From: Bacteroidales bacterium
Lineage (GTDB): Bacteria; Bacteroidota; Bacteroidia; Bacteroidales; VadinHA17
NCBI GenBank assembly: GCA_003141415.1
Contig: PLLX01000194.1
Span: forward strand, 355 to 54,412
Length of the DNA: 54,058 bases
Direction of reading: 5' to 3'
The notes beneath the pieces are model-generated. The model did not search any database and was not told the DNA's origin. It worked only from the letters and a program-made list of their open reading frames with translations. This document shows positions 11,201 through 20,846 of this stretch, piece by piece (the first letter of the stretch is position 1; each line of letters opens with the position of its first letter). The position numbers were made by a program, and so were the translations under genes.

Positions 11201-11942
11201 TGCAATAATAAGAGAAAAAGGAGTAAATGGTGACAGGGAGATGGCTTATGCTCTTTATCTGGCAGGCTTCGATGTTAAAGATGTGCATATGACGGACCTC
11301 ATATCGGGTAGAGAAACCCTTGAAGAGATTAGTATGATTGTTTTTGTCGGAGGCTTTTCAAATTCCGACGTCTTCGGATCAGCCAAAGGATGGGCAGGAG
11401 CATTCAGATATAATGAAAAAGCACGCATTACACTTGATAATTTCTATAAAAGAACTGATACACTGTCACTTGGAGTATGTAACGGATGTCAGCTAATGGT
11501 TGAATTGGATCTCCTTTATCCACATCACAAAGAAAAACCAAAGCTGTTGCTTAATAAGTCACATAAATTTGAATCGGGCTTTTTAGGGGTGAAGATTTTA
11601 AAAAATAACTCTGTTATGCTTGGAAACATGACAAATATGGAGCTTGGAATATGGGTTGCTCATGGAGAAGGACAATTCAGCCTGCCATATCCTGAAAATG
11701 AGTATCAGGTGCCTTTAAAATTTAGCAGACATTCCTATCCGGCCAATCCAAACGGGTCAGTTTATGATGTTGCCGGTTTATGTTCGGAAGATGGTCGGCA
11801 CCTCGTAATGATGCCTCATCTGGAACGGGCATACTTTCCCTGGCAATGTGGTTTTTATCCTGCTGATAGAATAAATGATGATGTTACTCCATGGATAAAA
11901 GCCTTTGTTAATGCAATGGAATGGATTAAAACTAACGGGTGA
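8256..11942 (+). CDS. purL: Phosphoribosylformylglycinamidine synthase, single-chain large PurL
   Basis: 1228 aa; [35 protein letters not shown], C-terminal glutaminase domain with GVCNGCQLM and WVAHGEGQF. Confidence 0.96.
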   Translation: [1228 protein letters not shown]

Positions 11943-12483
11943 TCGGGGTAAGAAAGACTGATAAAAGTTTTGAATTCTCCGAAGCTGAAGATTCTCCTTT
12001 CCTAATATCCTTTTGAACAATTTTCTCACTGATTATCTGAATATTATATAGTCCGGTATCTTGTATATAAAGTGACCCGATAAATGAATCAGCCCTGAAA
12101 TAGGGATAAGTAACATCACTTGAGTTATGTATTATTTTGTCACAAGCCGGACGAGCTTCCAGCCTGTTATCAAGAATGCTAATCATTACCGAACTATTAT
12201 ATTTCAGATCAGTTGTGTCTTTGGTAGCGCTCGATAACCATACATTAAAACGGCCTGATTTCGAAACAACCACATTCCATTCAGCTGTATTGCTTGATGG
12301 ATTTACTATGTCCTGATAACAGTCAGCTTTATCAACTATTAAAGAAATAGTACCATCTTCCTGCTGCATGATCTTGCTCTGAACAATGTTCATTTTTGAC
12401 TCCTTCTGTTCTCCTGAATTCTTGCATGAATAGAATAAAACGATCCCAATCAATATCAGCAACCTAAATATATTCCTCCCCAT
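11932..12483 (-). CDS. Hypothetical lipoprotein
   Basis: LILIGIVLFYSCKNSGEQKE lipobox; no family recognised; 3' end overlaps the purL 3' end by 11 bp (convergent). Confidence 0.65.
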   Translation of the reverse strand: MGRNIFRLLILIGIVLFYSCKNSGEQKESKMNIVQSKIMQQEDGTISLIVDKADCYQDIVNPSSNTAEWNVVVSKSGRFNVWLSSATKDTTDLKYNSSVMISILDNRLEARPACDKIIHNSSDVTYPYFRADSFIGSLYIQDTGLYNIQIISEKIVQKDIRKGESSASENSKLLSVFLTPITR

Positions 12484-12715
12484 TTTCCAGAATTTTGATT
12501 AGTTTAAGACTTGACTTTAAAACGTATTAAAAACAATTTCAGTATATAAATTGTTTGAAATGGCAAATAAAATCTGATAATTGAAGCTCTTCGCAGCAAG
12601 CAAGGGAAAATGCGCTCGCGGGGATTCAATTACCTGCCCGGGTTTATCTAACAAGAACTTTGTATTTTTAAATACTCCCTGGAAGGTTGAATACTCGACG
12701 TGTGATAGGTGAATA

Positions 12716-14638
12716 TCAAATATTTGCCAGCTCTTTTATTGAATTGGCATGACTGCCGCTGTTGATTTTTATAGGTTTTTCAATTAAAGCTTCAGCCACA
12801 ATCTCAGAAATATCTGCCACTCTTGTCTCAGTAACAGCAGCGAAAGTCTTTTTACAAAGAGGGCAAGCGGTTGCCAGAATATCAGGGTTATTTTTGGTCA
12901 GTTCAGTAGCAGCATCCAGAGCTATTTTCTTTCTCTTTTGAGAGCTTATTTTCATGTTGGCAAGACTTCCCCCGCAACAAAGAGAATTTTCATCTTCAAA
13001 GTCGCTTTTTTCAAGACGGGAAACATGATTCAGAACCTCCGTTGGTTCATCGTAGACACCTGATCCTCTCCCAAGATCGCATGGAGAATGATAGACAACT
13101 TTCTTACGTAAGAAATTCATCTTCACTGATCCTTCATCTATGAGCTTCTTGATGAATTGTGTATGATGAAGCACTTCAACATCGAGATAGTAGCTCTCCT
13201 TAAATACTTTATAACAGATAGGACACGAAGTTACAAGTGTATGGGCTCCTGATTTCCAAATCATCTGCGAATTATAATTAATCAGTTCCCTTGCTTCCTT
13301 ATCCTGTCCTGCAAGCATCAACGGACGGCCACAACAGACACCACCCTGCTCATCAATAAAATTGTATTTCACTCCTGAGGCTTCAAGAATTTTTATCATT
13401 GAGTTCTTAATAGCCGGTGTAAGGTGGGTCATACAACCGGCAAAATACAATATGTCAGCTTTTTGCGGATCGCTTTCCTGAAGAAAACTGTAATTTGAGG
13501 AACTAATCACTTTTTCAGGAATATTAATCTGCCTGCTTCTGAAATAACCATTGTATATATTCCTGATATCATTTTCAGCTTCACCTCCCCTTCTCTGGAT
13601 CATCCTGATGGGAGAAAGTTCTATACCCACAGGACATTTCTGATCGCATCTGCCACACATCAGACAGTTATCAACAATTTCAGAAACGTCATCATTATTA
13701 CGGATAGCTTTCATAAGGTACGCCGATTGAATATTGGTGATCCCTGCCGAAAAATTAAGCTGACATGCATCAATGCATATTCCACACGATGAACAGGAGT
13801 ATGTTTGAACCTCTGAATACGTACCTGCTTTATCGCCGGTTTTTATTCCCGAATTTCTCATAAAGATCAGGAACAGTTCAGTTGGAATGTGCATATATCG
13901 GGAAATCGGAAGAAGAATGAAAAAAGTTCCTAAAGAGATGGAATAGAGCCACCAGAAAGGATATGCTATCTGCTGGGCCGGGAGAAATGATGCAAGCCAG
14001 GCTCCCAGTGATCCTGTAAGAAAACTGCCGGTACCGTGAGCGCCACATGTGAAACTTTCAGCCAGCAGACGACTGGGGAAGATCAGCCATAGTGAGGTAA
14101 GGGCAATTCTGTCGGTGATCTTCAGACGGGTAGTCTTCTTCATCCCGACAACTCTTGAATAGAATCTTTTTATTACAGCCAGCAATAATCCTGACAGAAT
14201 AAATGCAAGTATCAGATCCATTAAAAATCCATAAGTTGCCTCAAACCCTATCCTGCCATGCTCTGGATTGAAGAATCTGAAAAAGATTGCTTTATATGGA
14301 GCGTTAAGGTGTTTCGTTCCAAAGATATCCGCTTCAATAGTGCCGAAAAAAATAAGTAAAAACCAGCCGAAAGCCAGACTCATATGCATATATCCAAGAC
14401 GCAGATTTGTTTTAAGTATCTTCCTGTGTATCAGACTCTCCATGAATATCTCCTTTAAGCTAAGGGCAAAAGGGATTCCGAAAAATCCACGTTGAAGCCT
14501 CAGTTTGTCTGGTCTCGACAAGTCATGAAACCAGATAACACTTCTCGCTACAACATAGATGATTATGAAGTACAATCCAATATTAAAGGGTATAATGAAA
14601 GGATCAAATTTCATATTCATCTGATTTTTGAAAGGCAT
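12716..14638 (-). CDS. Membrane-anchored heterodisulfide-reductase-like (HdrD/DsrK/HmcF-type) iron-sulfur protein
   Basis: N-terminal multi-TM region (nitrate reductase gamma/HdrE-like), two ferredoxin motifs (CSSCGICIDACQLN; CLMCGRCDQKCPVG), then two Cys-rich domains (CAGCMTHL...GGVCCGRP; HSPCDLGRG...LCCGG...CPLC). Confidence 0.85.
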   Translation of the reverse strand: MPFKNQMNMKFDPFIIPFNIGLYFIIIYVVARSVIWFHDLSRPDKLRLQRGFFGIPFALSLKEIFMESLIHRKILKTNLRLGYMHMSLAFGWFLLIFFGTIEADIFGTKHLNAPYKAIFFRFFNPEHGRIGFEATYGFLMDLILAFILSGLLLAVIKRFYSRVVGMKKTTRLKITDRIALTSLWLIFPSRLLAESFTCGAHGTGSFLTGSLGAWLASFLPAQQIAYPFWWLYSISLGTFFILLPISRYMHIPTELFLIFMRNSGIKTGDKAGTYSEVQTYSCSSCGICIDACQLNFSAGITNIQSAYLMKAIRNNDDVSEIVDNCLMCGRCDQKCPVGIELSPIRMIQRRGGEAENDIRNIYNGYFRSRQINIPEKVISSSNYSFLQESDPQKADILYFAGCMTHLTPAIKNSMIKILEASGVKYNFIDEQGGVCCGRPLMLAGQDKEARELINYNSQMIWKSGAHTLVTSCPICYKVFKESYYLDVEVLHHTQFIKKLIDEGSVKMNFLRKKVVYHSPCDLGRGSGVYDEPTEVLNHVSRLEKSDFEDENSLCCGGSLANMKISSQKRKKIALDAATELTKNNPDILATACPLCKKTFAAVTETRVADISEIVAEALIEKPIKINSGSHANSIKELANI

Positions 14639-14948
14639 TTTTTGCCAGAACTACAATATTTCTGGTATTCACTCCGCGGGGACAAACCAGGGTACACTTA
14701 CCACACAACATGCATTTGTTTAAATTCTGACGCACCTGATCATTTTCACCTCGTTTAATAAGTATATGAAGCTCCCTGAGGCTGAATCCTGTAAAATTAG
14801 CGGTTGTACAGGTCGCCGAACACCCACCGCATTCAATGCAAAGCCTGAAGCTGGGTTCTTTTTCAAAAATGTATTCGGCCAATCTCCTGTTGTTCGAATC
14901 ATAGTCGATCTGACGTCCTGCTGATATAGTAAAACCGAATTTATCCAT
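14604..14948 (-). CDS. HdrC-like 4Fe-4S dicluster protein
   Basis: CIECGGCSATCTTANFTGFSLRELHILIKRG...CMLCGKCTLVCPRGVNTRNIV; overlaps the next gene by 35 bp. Confidence 0.85.
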   Translation of the reverse strand: MDKFGFTISAGRQIDYDSNNRRLAEYIFEKEPSFRLCIECGGCSATCTTANFTGFSLRELHILIKRGENDQVRQNLNKCMLCGKCTLVCPRGVNTRNIVVLAKNAFQKSDEYEI

Positions 14949-14949
14949 A

Positions 14950-15978
14950 TTATCTTATACCATCATTAAGGTAATCAATTACTTCCACAACAGCGGCACG
15001 TGCATGTGATATTGTTTCGGGAATATTCATAGGCGCTGTACACGACCCGGCATAGAATACCCCATCAATATTGCTCCTGTTGCTACCAATAAGATTATCA
15101 GTTGCAGCGAAGAATCTGTTTTCGCCGGTTTTAAGACCAACAATACCTGCAATTTTTTCCCCGTCTTCTGACATTTCCATTCCTGCCATAAGAACCAGCA
15201 TATCGAGTTTCATTTTAAGTGGTCTGCCAGCCAGAGTATCTTCAACTTTTATTAGAAGCTTGTTTTCAATTGTCTCGCTCGCCTCAGATACTTTACCGCG
15301 AATAAAGTTCACTCCCCATTTTTCCTGGGCCTCACGGTAAAGCTCTTCATAAAAAGCTCCACCCATCCTCATATCCATATAGAAGCAGAATACTTTCGAA
15401 TCCGGAAGAAATTCCCTTATCTCAATTGCCTGCTTTACAGCAGTCACACAACACAATTTGGAGCAATAAAAATTACCTACTTTTTCATCTCGCGAGCCGA
15501 CACAATGTATGATTCCTATTGTTTCCGGAACAGTTTGATTGGTTAAAGCAATTTTTCCTTTCCGGAACATTTTCTCCAGATCAACAGAAGTAATAACATT
15601 ATCGTAAATGCCATAACCATACTCCTCTTTCCTCGAGCTTTTAAAGAGATCAAACCCCGTTGCAATAATAATTGCATCGGCAGTCAGCTCTTTTCCTCCA
15701 TTCGTAGTAATCAAAAAATGACTTGTGTTCCTTTTAAACACTTCTATCGTAGTATTAGTCAGTAGATTAATACCATGATTATGAGTCATCCCGTCGAGGT
15801 ACTCCTTTACCTCAGAACTATCCCTTCTATCAGGAAAGAGCCTGTACCAATTATTCAGATGTCCTCCTGTATTGATTTCCTTTTCTATCACGCTGACCTC
15901 AATTCCAGCTTTTGACAACTGACCTGCAACTTCAAGTCCTGCCACTCCTCCACCTATTACAACAACATGCTTACTCAT
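14950..15978 (-). CDS. HdrA-like FAD-dependent oxidoreductase (short form)
   Basis: VVVIGGGVAGLEVAGQLSKAGIEVSVIEKE; IGIIHCVGSRDEKVGNFYCSKLCCVTAVKQAIEIRE; GVFYAGSCTAPMNIPETISHARAAV. Confidence 0.87.
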   Translation of the reverse strand: MSKHVVVIGGGVAGLEVAGQLSKAGIEVSVIEKEINTGGHLNNWYRLFPDRRDSSEVKEYLDGMTHNHGINLLTNTTIEVFKRNTSHFLITTNGGKELTADAIIIATGFDLFKSSRKEEYGYGIYDNVITSVDLEKMFRKGKIALTNQTVPETIGIIHCVGSRDEKVGNFYCSKLCCVTAVKQAIEIREFLPDSKVFCFYMDMRMGGAFYEELYREAQEKWGVNFIRGKVSEASETIENKLLIKVEDTLAGRPLKMKLDMLVLMAGMEMSEDGEKIAGIVGLKTGENRFFAATDNLIGSNRSNIDGVFYAGSCTAPMNIPETISHARAAVVEVIDYLNDGIR

Positions 15979-15984
15979 TTACAA

Positions 15985-17046
15985 TCAGACATTTATTAAG
16001 TTGTGCTTTTCTGAAAATGAAGGTATTATTTCAAGGTTATATTTATCTTCCGGGGAATAGTCAACTCCTATCTTGTCCAGAACAGGTTCACAATCCGTCT
16101 GATGCATTTGAAGACCTAATTCCCATGGATCATAACCAAGAACAAGACCCGCAACCTCTTCATATGTAAAAACAGGAATTCCTTCTCCATTCTGTCCATA
16201 TCTCTTGCCTTCCATTTCATTTATAACATACTGCCATCTGTCAAGAAACATTGGGCAACCAGGACAATTAGTAATAATCATGTCGGGTTTAAATGGCTCC
16301 ATTGATTCAAATTTTTCTTTTGAGCAGGCAATTGAGAAACCTCTGTTTGCCTGTACCAGATATTGCCTGAAACCAAATCCGCAACAGTGCCTCCTTTCAG
16401 GATAATCAATTATCTTGCCTCCCCATTCTTCAATCATACCTGCAAGAACATACGGATATTCTGCTCCCCCAACGCCTTTAGAAGGGAACATCTTAGCGTA
16501 ATGGCAACCAATATGATCGACAACTTTCAGTGGTTCACCGGTTTTTTTATTTATAAGCTTATATTTTGCTTTTGCAGCAATCTCTTTTCTGAATTTATAG
16601 ATAACGTCACTTGCATGAGCAAGGTTTTTGGGTTTTTTAAATTCCCTTCCGGTGGCTTTTTTCAGTTGTAGCCTGATTTTTTTCTCGACTTCGGGAAAGT
16701 GATGCCATGTATCCAGAATTTCGGTGTATAATCCGAACGAGGTGATGCACGATGGTACGAGATTTTCATAACCAGCTTCAGTCATAATCGCAAACTGACG
16801 TGCAACAACTGTCATCGTTGTTTCAACCGGTACTATATCACTGTGATAACCAATTCCTGTGCACGATGTATGACAAGGATGTTCATATACTTCCTTTTTA
16901 AGCTCTTCACGCATGATTTTAAGAAAGGCTGTTTCTGATCCTGGAAAGAAATTTTGTCTTACGCAGCTTCTTACATAATAATATTTATCGTCAGCAATTT
17001 CCTTCTGATAATCATTCCAAATAGCCTTTTTCCCTTCTAGTATCAT
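15985..17046 (-). CDS. HdrB-like (CoB-CoM heterodisulfide reductase subunit B family) Cys-rich protein
   Basis: CHTSCTGIGYHSDIVPVETT...LVPSCITSF...DHIGCHYAKMFPSKGVGG...RRHCCGFGFR...NCPGCPMF. Confidence 0.85.
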   Translation of the reverse strand: MILEGKKAIWNDYQKEIADDKYYYVRSCVRQNFFPGSETAFLKIMREELKKEVYEHPCHTSCTGIGYHSDIVPVETTMTVVARQFAIMTEAGYENLVPSCITSFGLYTEILDTWHHFPEVEKKIRLQLKKATGREFKKPKNLAHASDVIYKFRKEIAAKAKYKLINKKTGEPLKVVDHIGCHYAKMFPSKGVGGAEYPYVLAGMIEEWGGKIIDYPERRHCCGFGFRQYLVQANRGFSIACSKEKFESMEPFKPDMIITNCPGCPMFLDRWQYVINEMEGKRYGQNGEGIPVFTYEEVAGLVLGYDPWELGLQMHQTDCEPVLDKIGVDYSPEDKYNLEIIPSFSEKHNLINV

Positions 17047-17058
17047 CTGTTGAAAATA

Positions 17059-17766
17059 TTATCTTGTGTGGCAACCATTATTAGTTTTATAAATATGTTG
17101 GAAGTATTCATTTTCAATACCTTCATCCAGTTGCATATTTAATTCTTTAGCTTTTTTCTTTGAAAATTCTTCAATATTTTCAAATCTTTTCATTCCGCCG
17201 GTAACCTTAAAAATCTCCCGGATCTCATCCATCGCATCTTCAGGTATTCTCCTAAGGATGCCCGGACCATCACCCTTATAATTAGCTCCCATTTTTTTAA
17301 ATAACGCGGTCCAGTTATCCTGAATCCAATCCCAGACTGGTCCCTGTTCGGGGTGCATTGATGTACCTACTCCTTCAAGATAAAGACAATAACCATATGT
17401 AAGCAACCAATGGCCGACTGTCCTTTTCAACGCAAGCTGTTGTCTTCCTTTTTCAGATTCTGTAAAATAACCGAGATCCTGTGAAAGCGATCGCAATGCC
17501 ATTATTATCAATCCAGGGGCATTTCCACGAGGACATCGTGTTTTACAGGACATACATTCGCCACAATACCAGATTGTTTCCGACTTTAAAAGTTCAGTTA
17601 TCTTATCATCATTCTTTGTCTGGACTGAATCAACTATTTTTCTGGGATCGTAATTATAAAACTCTGCTGCAGGACAGATAGCAGTACAGACACCGCAATT
17701 CATACAGGCATTCAGTCCTTCTTCGAACCTGACATCTTCTAATAATAAATCGTACAGTTTCCCCAT
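17059..17766 (-). CDS. HdrC-like 4Fe-4S protein
   Basis: CMNCGVCTAICPAAEFYNYDPRKIV...WYCGECMSCKTRCPRGNAPGLIIMALRS. Confidence 0.87.
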   Translation of the reverse strand: MGKLYDLLLEDVRFEEGLNACMNCGVCTAICPAAEFYNYDPRKIVDSVQTKNDDKITELLKSETIWYCGECMSCKTRCPRGNAPGLIIMALRSLSQDLGYFTESEKGRQQLALKRTVGHWLLTYGYCLYLEGVGTSMHPEQGPVWDWIQDNWTALFKKMGANYKGDGPGILRRIPEDAMDEIREIFKVTGGMKRFENIEEFSKKKAKELNMQLDEGIENEYFQHIYKTNNGCHTR

Positions 17767-18004
17767 CAGCCTTTATGAATATCAATTGCTAAAAGATTAA
17801 CACAAAGATAACTCGTAAATAAAGAGGGGGAAATAAGCGTAAAACCTATTTATATGGAGTATTTATACGTAGTAGAAAGGCAAAAGAGGAACGACCGATA
17901 AGAAATCAGCCCTTTGGCTGATTTTAGTGAGACGCCTGAAGATTGCAGGACTTCAGGACCTTTGAAACTCCGGCCATTTCAAGGTTTCTTTTGTGGTTTG
18001 ATAA

Positions 18005-18490
18005 TCAGCTTTTTAAAAGCTTCTCAATATCCTTAATCAGTTTTTCAGGTATAGTGGTAGGTGAAAATCTTTTAACAGGATTTCCGTCAGAATCTATCAG
18101 GAATTTTGTAAAGTTCCATTTGATATTTTTGCCTAATGTGCCGGGAAGCTTGGTCTTCAGATATTTATAGATTGGATGAGCATTATTACCATTAACTTCA
18201 ATTTTGGAGAACATAGGGAATGAGACTCCATAGTTAATCAGGCATCCTTCAGATATTTCCTTATCCGATCCCGGTTCCTGATTTCCAAACTGGTTACACG
18301 GGAATCCGAGAATGACCAATCCTCCATCCTTATACTTCCTGAAGAGGTTTTCAAGTCCTTCATATTGTGGTGTAAGTCCGCAATTACTTGCTGTGTTTAC
18401 CGCTAGCAGAACTTTCCCTTTATATATATCCATACTAATATCTTTGCCCTGAAGTGATCGGGCGGTGAATTGATAAAAATTACTTTCCAT
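18005..18490 (-). CDS. Glutathione peroxidase family protein (Cys type)
   Basis: LLAVNTASNCGLTPQYEGLENLFRKYKDGGLVILGFPCNQFGNQEPG; peroxidatic position encodes Cys, not in-frame TGA. Confidence 0.92.
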   Translation of the reverse strand: MESNFYQFTARSLQGKDISMDIYKGKVLLAVNTASNCGLTPQYEGLENLFRKYKDGGLVILGFPCNQFGNQEPGSDKEISEGCLINYGVSFPMFSKIEVNGNNAHPIYKYLKTKLPGTLGKNIKWNFTKFLIDSDGNPVKRFSPTTIPEKLIKDIEKLLKS

Positions 18491-18508
18491 ATCTTTTTCT
18501 CAGAATTT

Positions 18509-18940
18509 CTATTTTAATTTATTCTTTATAGCGATCAATCTCAGTACATTATCAACATCCATATTGTCATTTATTTTAATTGTAACTGCTCTAATTGCGC
18601 CATACTTCTTTGATGTCCTGAATTCATCTTTGATATTCTCGGAAAGACTGCATTCGTTTATCAGAGATTCAGCCTTATCACTAAACCAGAAAGTAACTCT
18701 GAAAGTATCATTCAGAATGCCAATCCAGAAAACAGTTTTCTTTCTATTGACCATCTTAAAAAGCCATCTTTTGCCATCATTATAAAAATTCCATTCTCCT
18801 GAGGAATCTTTATAGTTATCTATCATATAATTCATTATGCTCTGCCATAAGATCTTCTTATCCCGTATAATTGAAAAGATGTATTCATCCGTGGGATAGA
18901 TCCGCTCATCAGTGAGTAAAATATTTTCCTTTTCTGACAT
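18509..18940 (-). CDS. DUF3788-like protein
   Basis: MNYMIDNYKDSSGEWNFYNDGKRWLFKMVNRKKTVFWIGILNDTFRVTFWFSDKAE; resembles DUF3788 proteins. Confidence 0.6.
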   Translation of the reverse strand: MSEKENILLTDERIYPTDEYIFSIIRDKKILWQSIMNYMIDNYKDSSGEWNFYNDGKRWLFKMVNRKKTVFWIGILNDTFRVTFWFSDKAESLINECSLSENIKDEFRTSKKYGAIRAVTIKINDNMDVDNVLRLIAIKNKLK

Positions 18941-18973
18941 ACTCTTAGTATTAAGTCCAAATAAATAAAAAAA

Positions 18974-19717
18974 TCATTTAATATCTTTCACACATCGGAA
19001 GCCAACTGCAAAATCGACCCAACTCGGAGATAAACCATTCCTGTAATATGTCTGCACGCACATTGGTCCGGAGTGCCAGCTTCCGCCTCGTATTACTTTA
19101 AACCTTCCAGTTTCCGGTCCTTTAGGATTTTCAGCAGGTGAATGGGCATAGTAATCACTGCCATAAAAATCAGAAGTCCATTCCCATACATTTCCAGTTA
19201 TATCAAACAATCCGAAACTATTTGGTGGGAAGGATCCTACTTTAAGGATTCCTTTATGTATTTTCCCATAGTTAACTTTCGTTGAGTCAATCTGATCTCC
19301 AAAAGGAAAGCTTTTGCCAGTCATTCCTCCCCTGGCTGCAAATTCCCACTCAGCTTCTGTCGGAAGACGTTTACCTGACCACACGGCAAACTTTTCAGCA
19401 TCAAAATAACTTATACCGACAACAGGATAATCAGGAAAATCCGGTCCACTTCTGAATTCTTTTAAACCCCAGAATTGTGGCAAAGGATTATTGGTTGCAA
19501 TACAGAAAGCATAATATTGTTGATTGGTAACCTCCTGTTTATCCATATAAAATGAATTAATCACAACATTATGTTCGGGTTGCCAGTCGGAAGGGGTTGT
19601 CGTATTCTTTCCCATGATAAATTCACCTGCTGGTATTAAAATCATTCCATCTTCTGATTTCTGAGAAATACCGCAATTACAAACTATGAATGCCAGGAAA
19701 AACAGAATCTGCCTCAT
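18974..19717 (-). CDS. Formylglycine-generating-enzyme (SUMF1) family protein, secreted
   Basis: MILIPAGEFIMGKN...VNSFYMDKQEVTNQQYYAFC...RLPTEAEWEFAARGG...GNVWEWTSDFYG...RVIRGGSWHSG-like motifs. Confidence 0.9.
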   Translation of the reverse strand: MRQILFFLAFIVCNCGISQKSEDGMILIPAGEFIMGKNTTTPSDWQPEHNVVINSFYMDKQEVTNQQYYAFCIATNNPLPQFWGLKEFRSGPDFPDYPVVGISYFDAEKFAVWSGKRLPTEAEWEFAARGGMTGKSFPFGDQIDSTKVNYGKIHKGILKVGSFPPNSFGLFDITGNVWEWTSDFYGSDYYAHSPAENPKGPETGRFKVIRGGSWHSGPMCVQTYYRNGLSPSWVDFAVGFRCVKDIK

Positions 19718-19734
19718 AAATTATTTTTAATAAG

Positions 19735-20160
19735 TTAATATGAACTCTTTTTTACCGAACCATTGACAAGTTTTTCATAATCAATATCATCCGGTTCCCA
19801 TAATTCGATTATATTTCCCTCCGGATCAAGTAGATGTATAAACTTGCCATAGCTAAAAGTTTCGATAGTATCAACAATTGTAACTCCTTCCTTTCTCAAT
19901 TCTTCTACAAGATTTTCAAGATTTTCAACCCTGTAGTTTATCATAAAATCTTTTTGTGAAGGTGCAAAATAATTTGTTTCGTCATTAAACAGGCTCCAGA
20001 CTGTAAAACCTTTTTTAGACTCGTCAGCTTCTTGTCTCCATTCAAAAGTGGCACTATAGTCATCGGTCTGCAATCCAAGATGTTTTGTATACCAATCTTT
20101 CATCCTGTCAGGATCTTTACATTTAAAGAAGATACCTCCGATTGAATTTACACGTTTCAT
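19735..20160 (-). CDS. VOC (glyoxalase/bleomycin resistance) family protein
   Basis: IGGIFFKCKDPDRMKDWYTKHLGL...IHLLDPEGNIIELWEPDD. Confidence 0.88.
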   Translation of the reverse strand: MKRVNSIGGIFFKCKDPDRMKDWYTKHLGLQTDDYSATFEWRQEADESKKGFTVWSLFNDETNYFAPSQKDFMINYRVENLENLVEELRKEGVTIVDTIETFSYGKFIHLLDPEGNIIELWEPDDIDYEKLVNGSVKKSSY

Positions 20161-20207
20161 ATTAATCTTTAAGCCAGTAAATTTTAATGAGGACTTTTTA
20201 TCTCAAG

Positions 20208-20546
20208 TTAATTCAGATTCCTCAGATTTGTAATAGCTTCGGGTACACTCTTATGAACTGCTGAAACCAAATTACAGGTATCCATCTCCTTGCATTCTCC
20301 GCAGGTTTTAAAACCCTTACCTGTTGCACATATTCTGATCTGGCACATACTCCAATGCCCTAACTTAACCCCTTCCTCTCTGCATCCCGTGCAATTTATC
20401 ATAGCCGGTGACATGTCAGGCACATTGTAAAATGTTTTCCATTTTTCCGCAGTTGCTTTTCTGAGTTCATCATCGTTTTTAATTGTTGCAATTCTTGCCT
20501 CACATATGGCACAATTTAATCCGCAACATGAAATGAGTTTTTCCAT
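20208..20546 (-). CDS. DUF3795-like Cys-rich protein
   Basis: ISCCGLNCAICEARIAT...INCTGCREEG...CQIRICATGKGFKTCGECKEMDTC. Confidence 0.75.
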   Translation of the reverse strand: MEKLISCCGLNCAICEARIATIKNDDELRKATAEKWKTFYNVPDMSPAMINCTGCREEGVKLGHWSMCQIRICATGKGFKTCGECKEMDTCNLVSAVHKSVPEAITNLRNLN

Positions 20547-20846
20547 AACTGAAAGTTTTTAAGAAGATTAGGTAACTGAATGAATGTTGACGAATTATTA
20601 ATCAATTTTCATCTATCAAGTTACATCTTTTTAGGAAATACAAAATATAAGCACTGGAAAATGTTTAAAATTAATTACACCAAATATTTTGTAGCAGCGA
20701 CAAATATGCAATATGAAATATTCTGAAATCCATTAATCATGGTGTAACACGGAGTTTTACGGAGTTAATTCTTAAAATTATACTTAATCATGGTACTATA
20801 AATAATTAAGCAGTGTTACTCAGTGATTACTCCTTGTAACTCCGTG

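Noticed and set aside
18005-18490. Possible selenocysteine glutathione peroxidase
   Set aside because: The peroxidatic position is an ordinary Cys codon in both GPx genes (also 44279..44824); no in-frame TGA.
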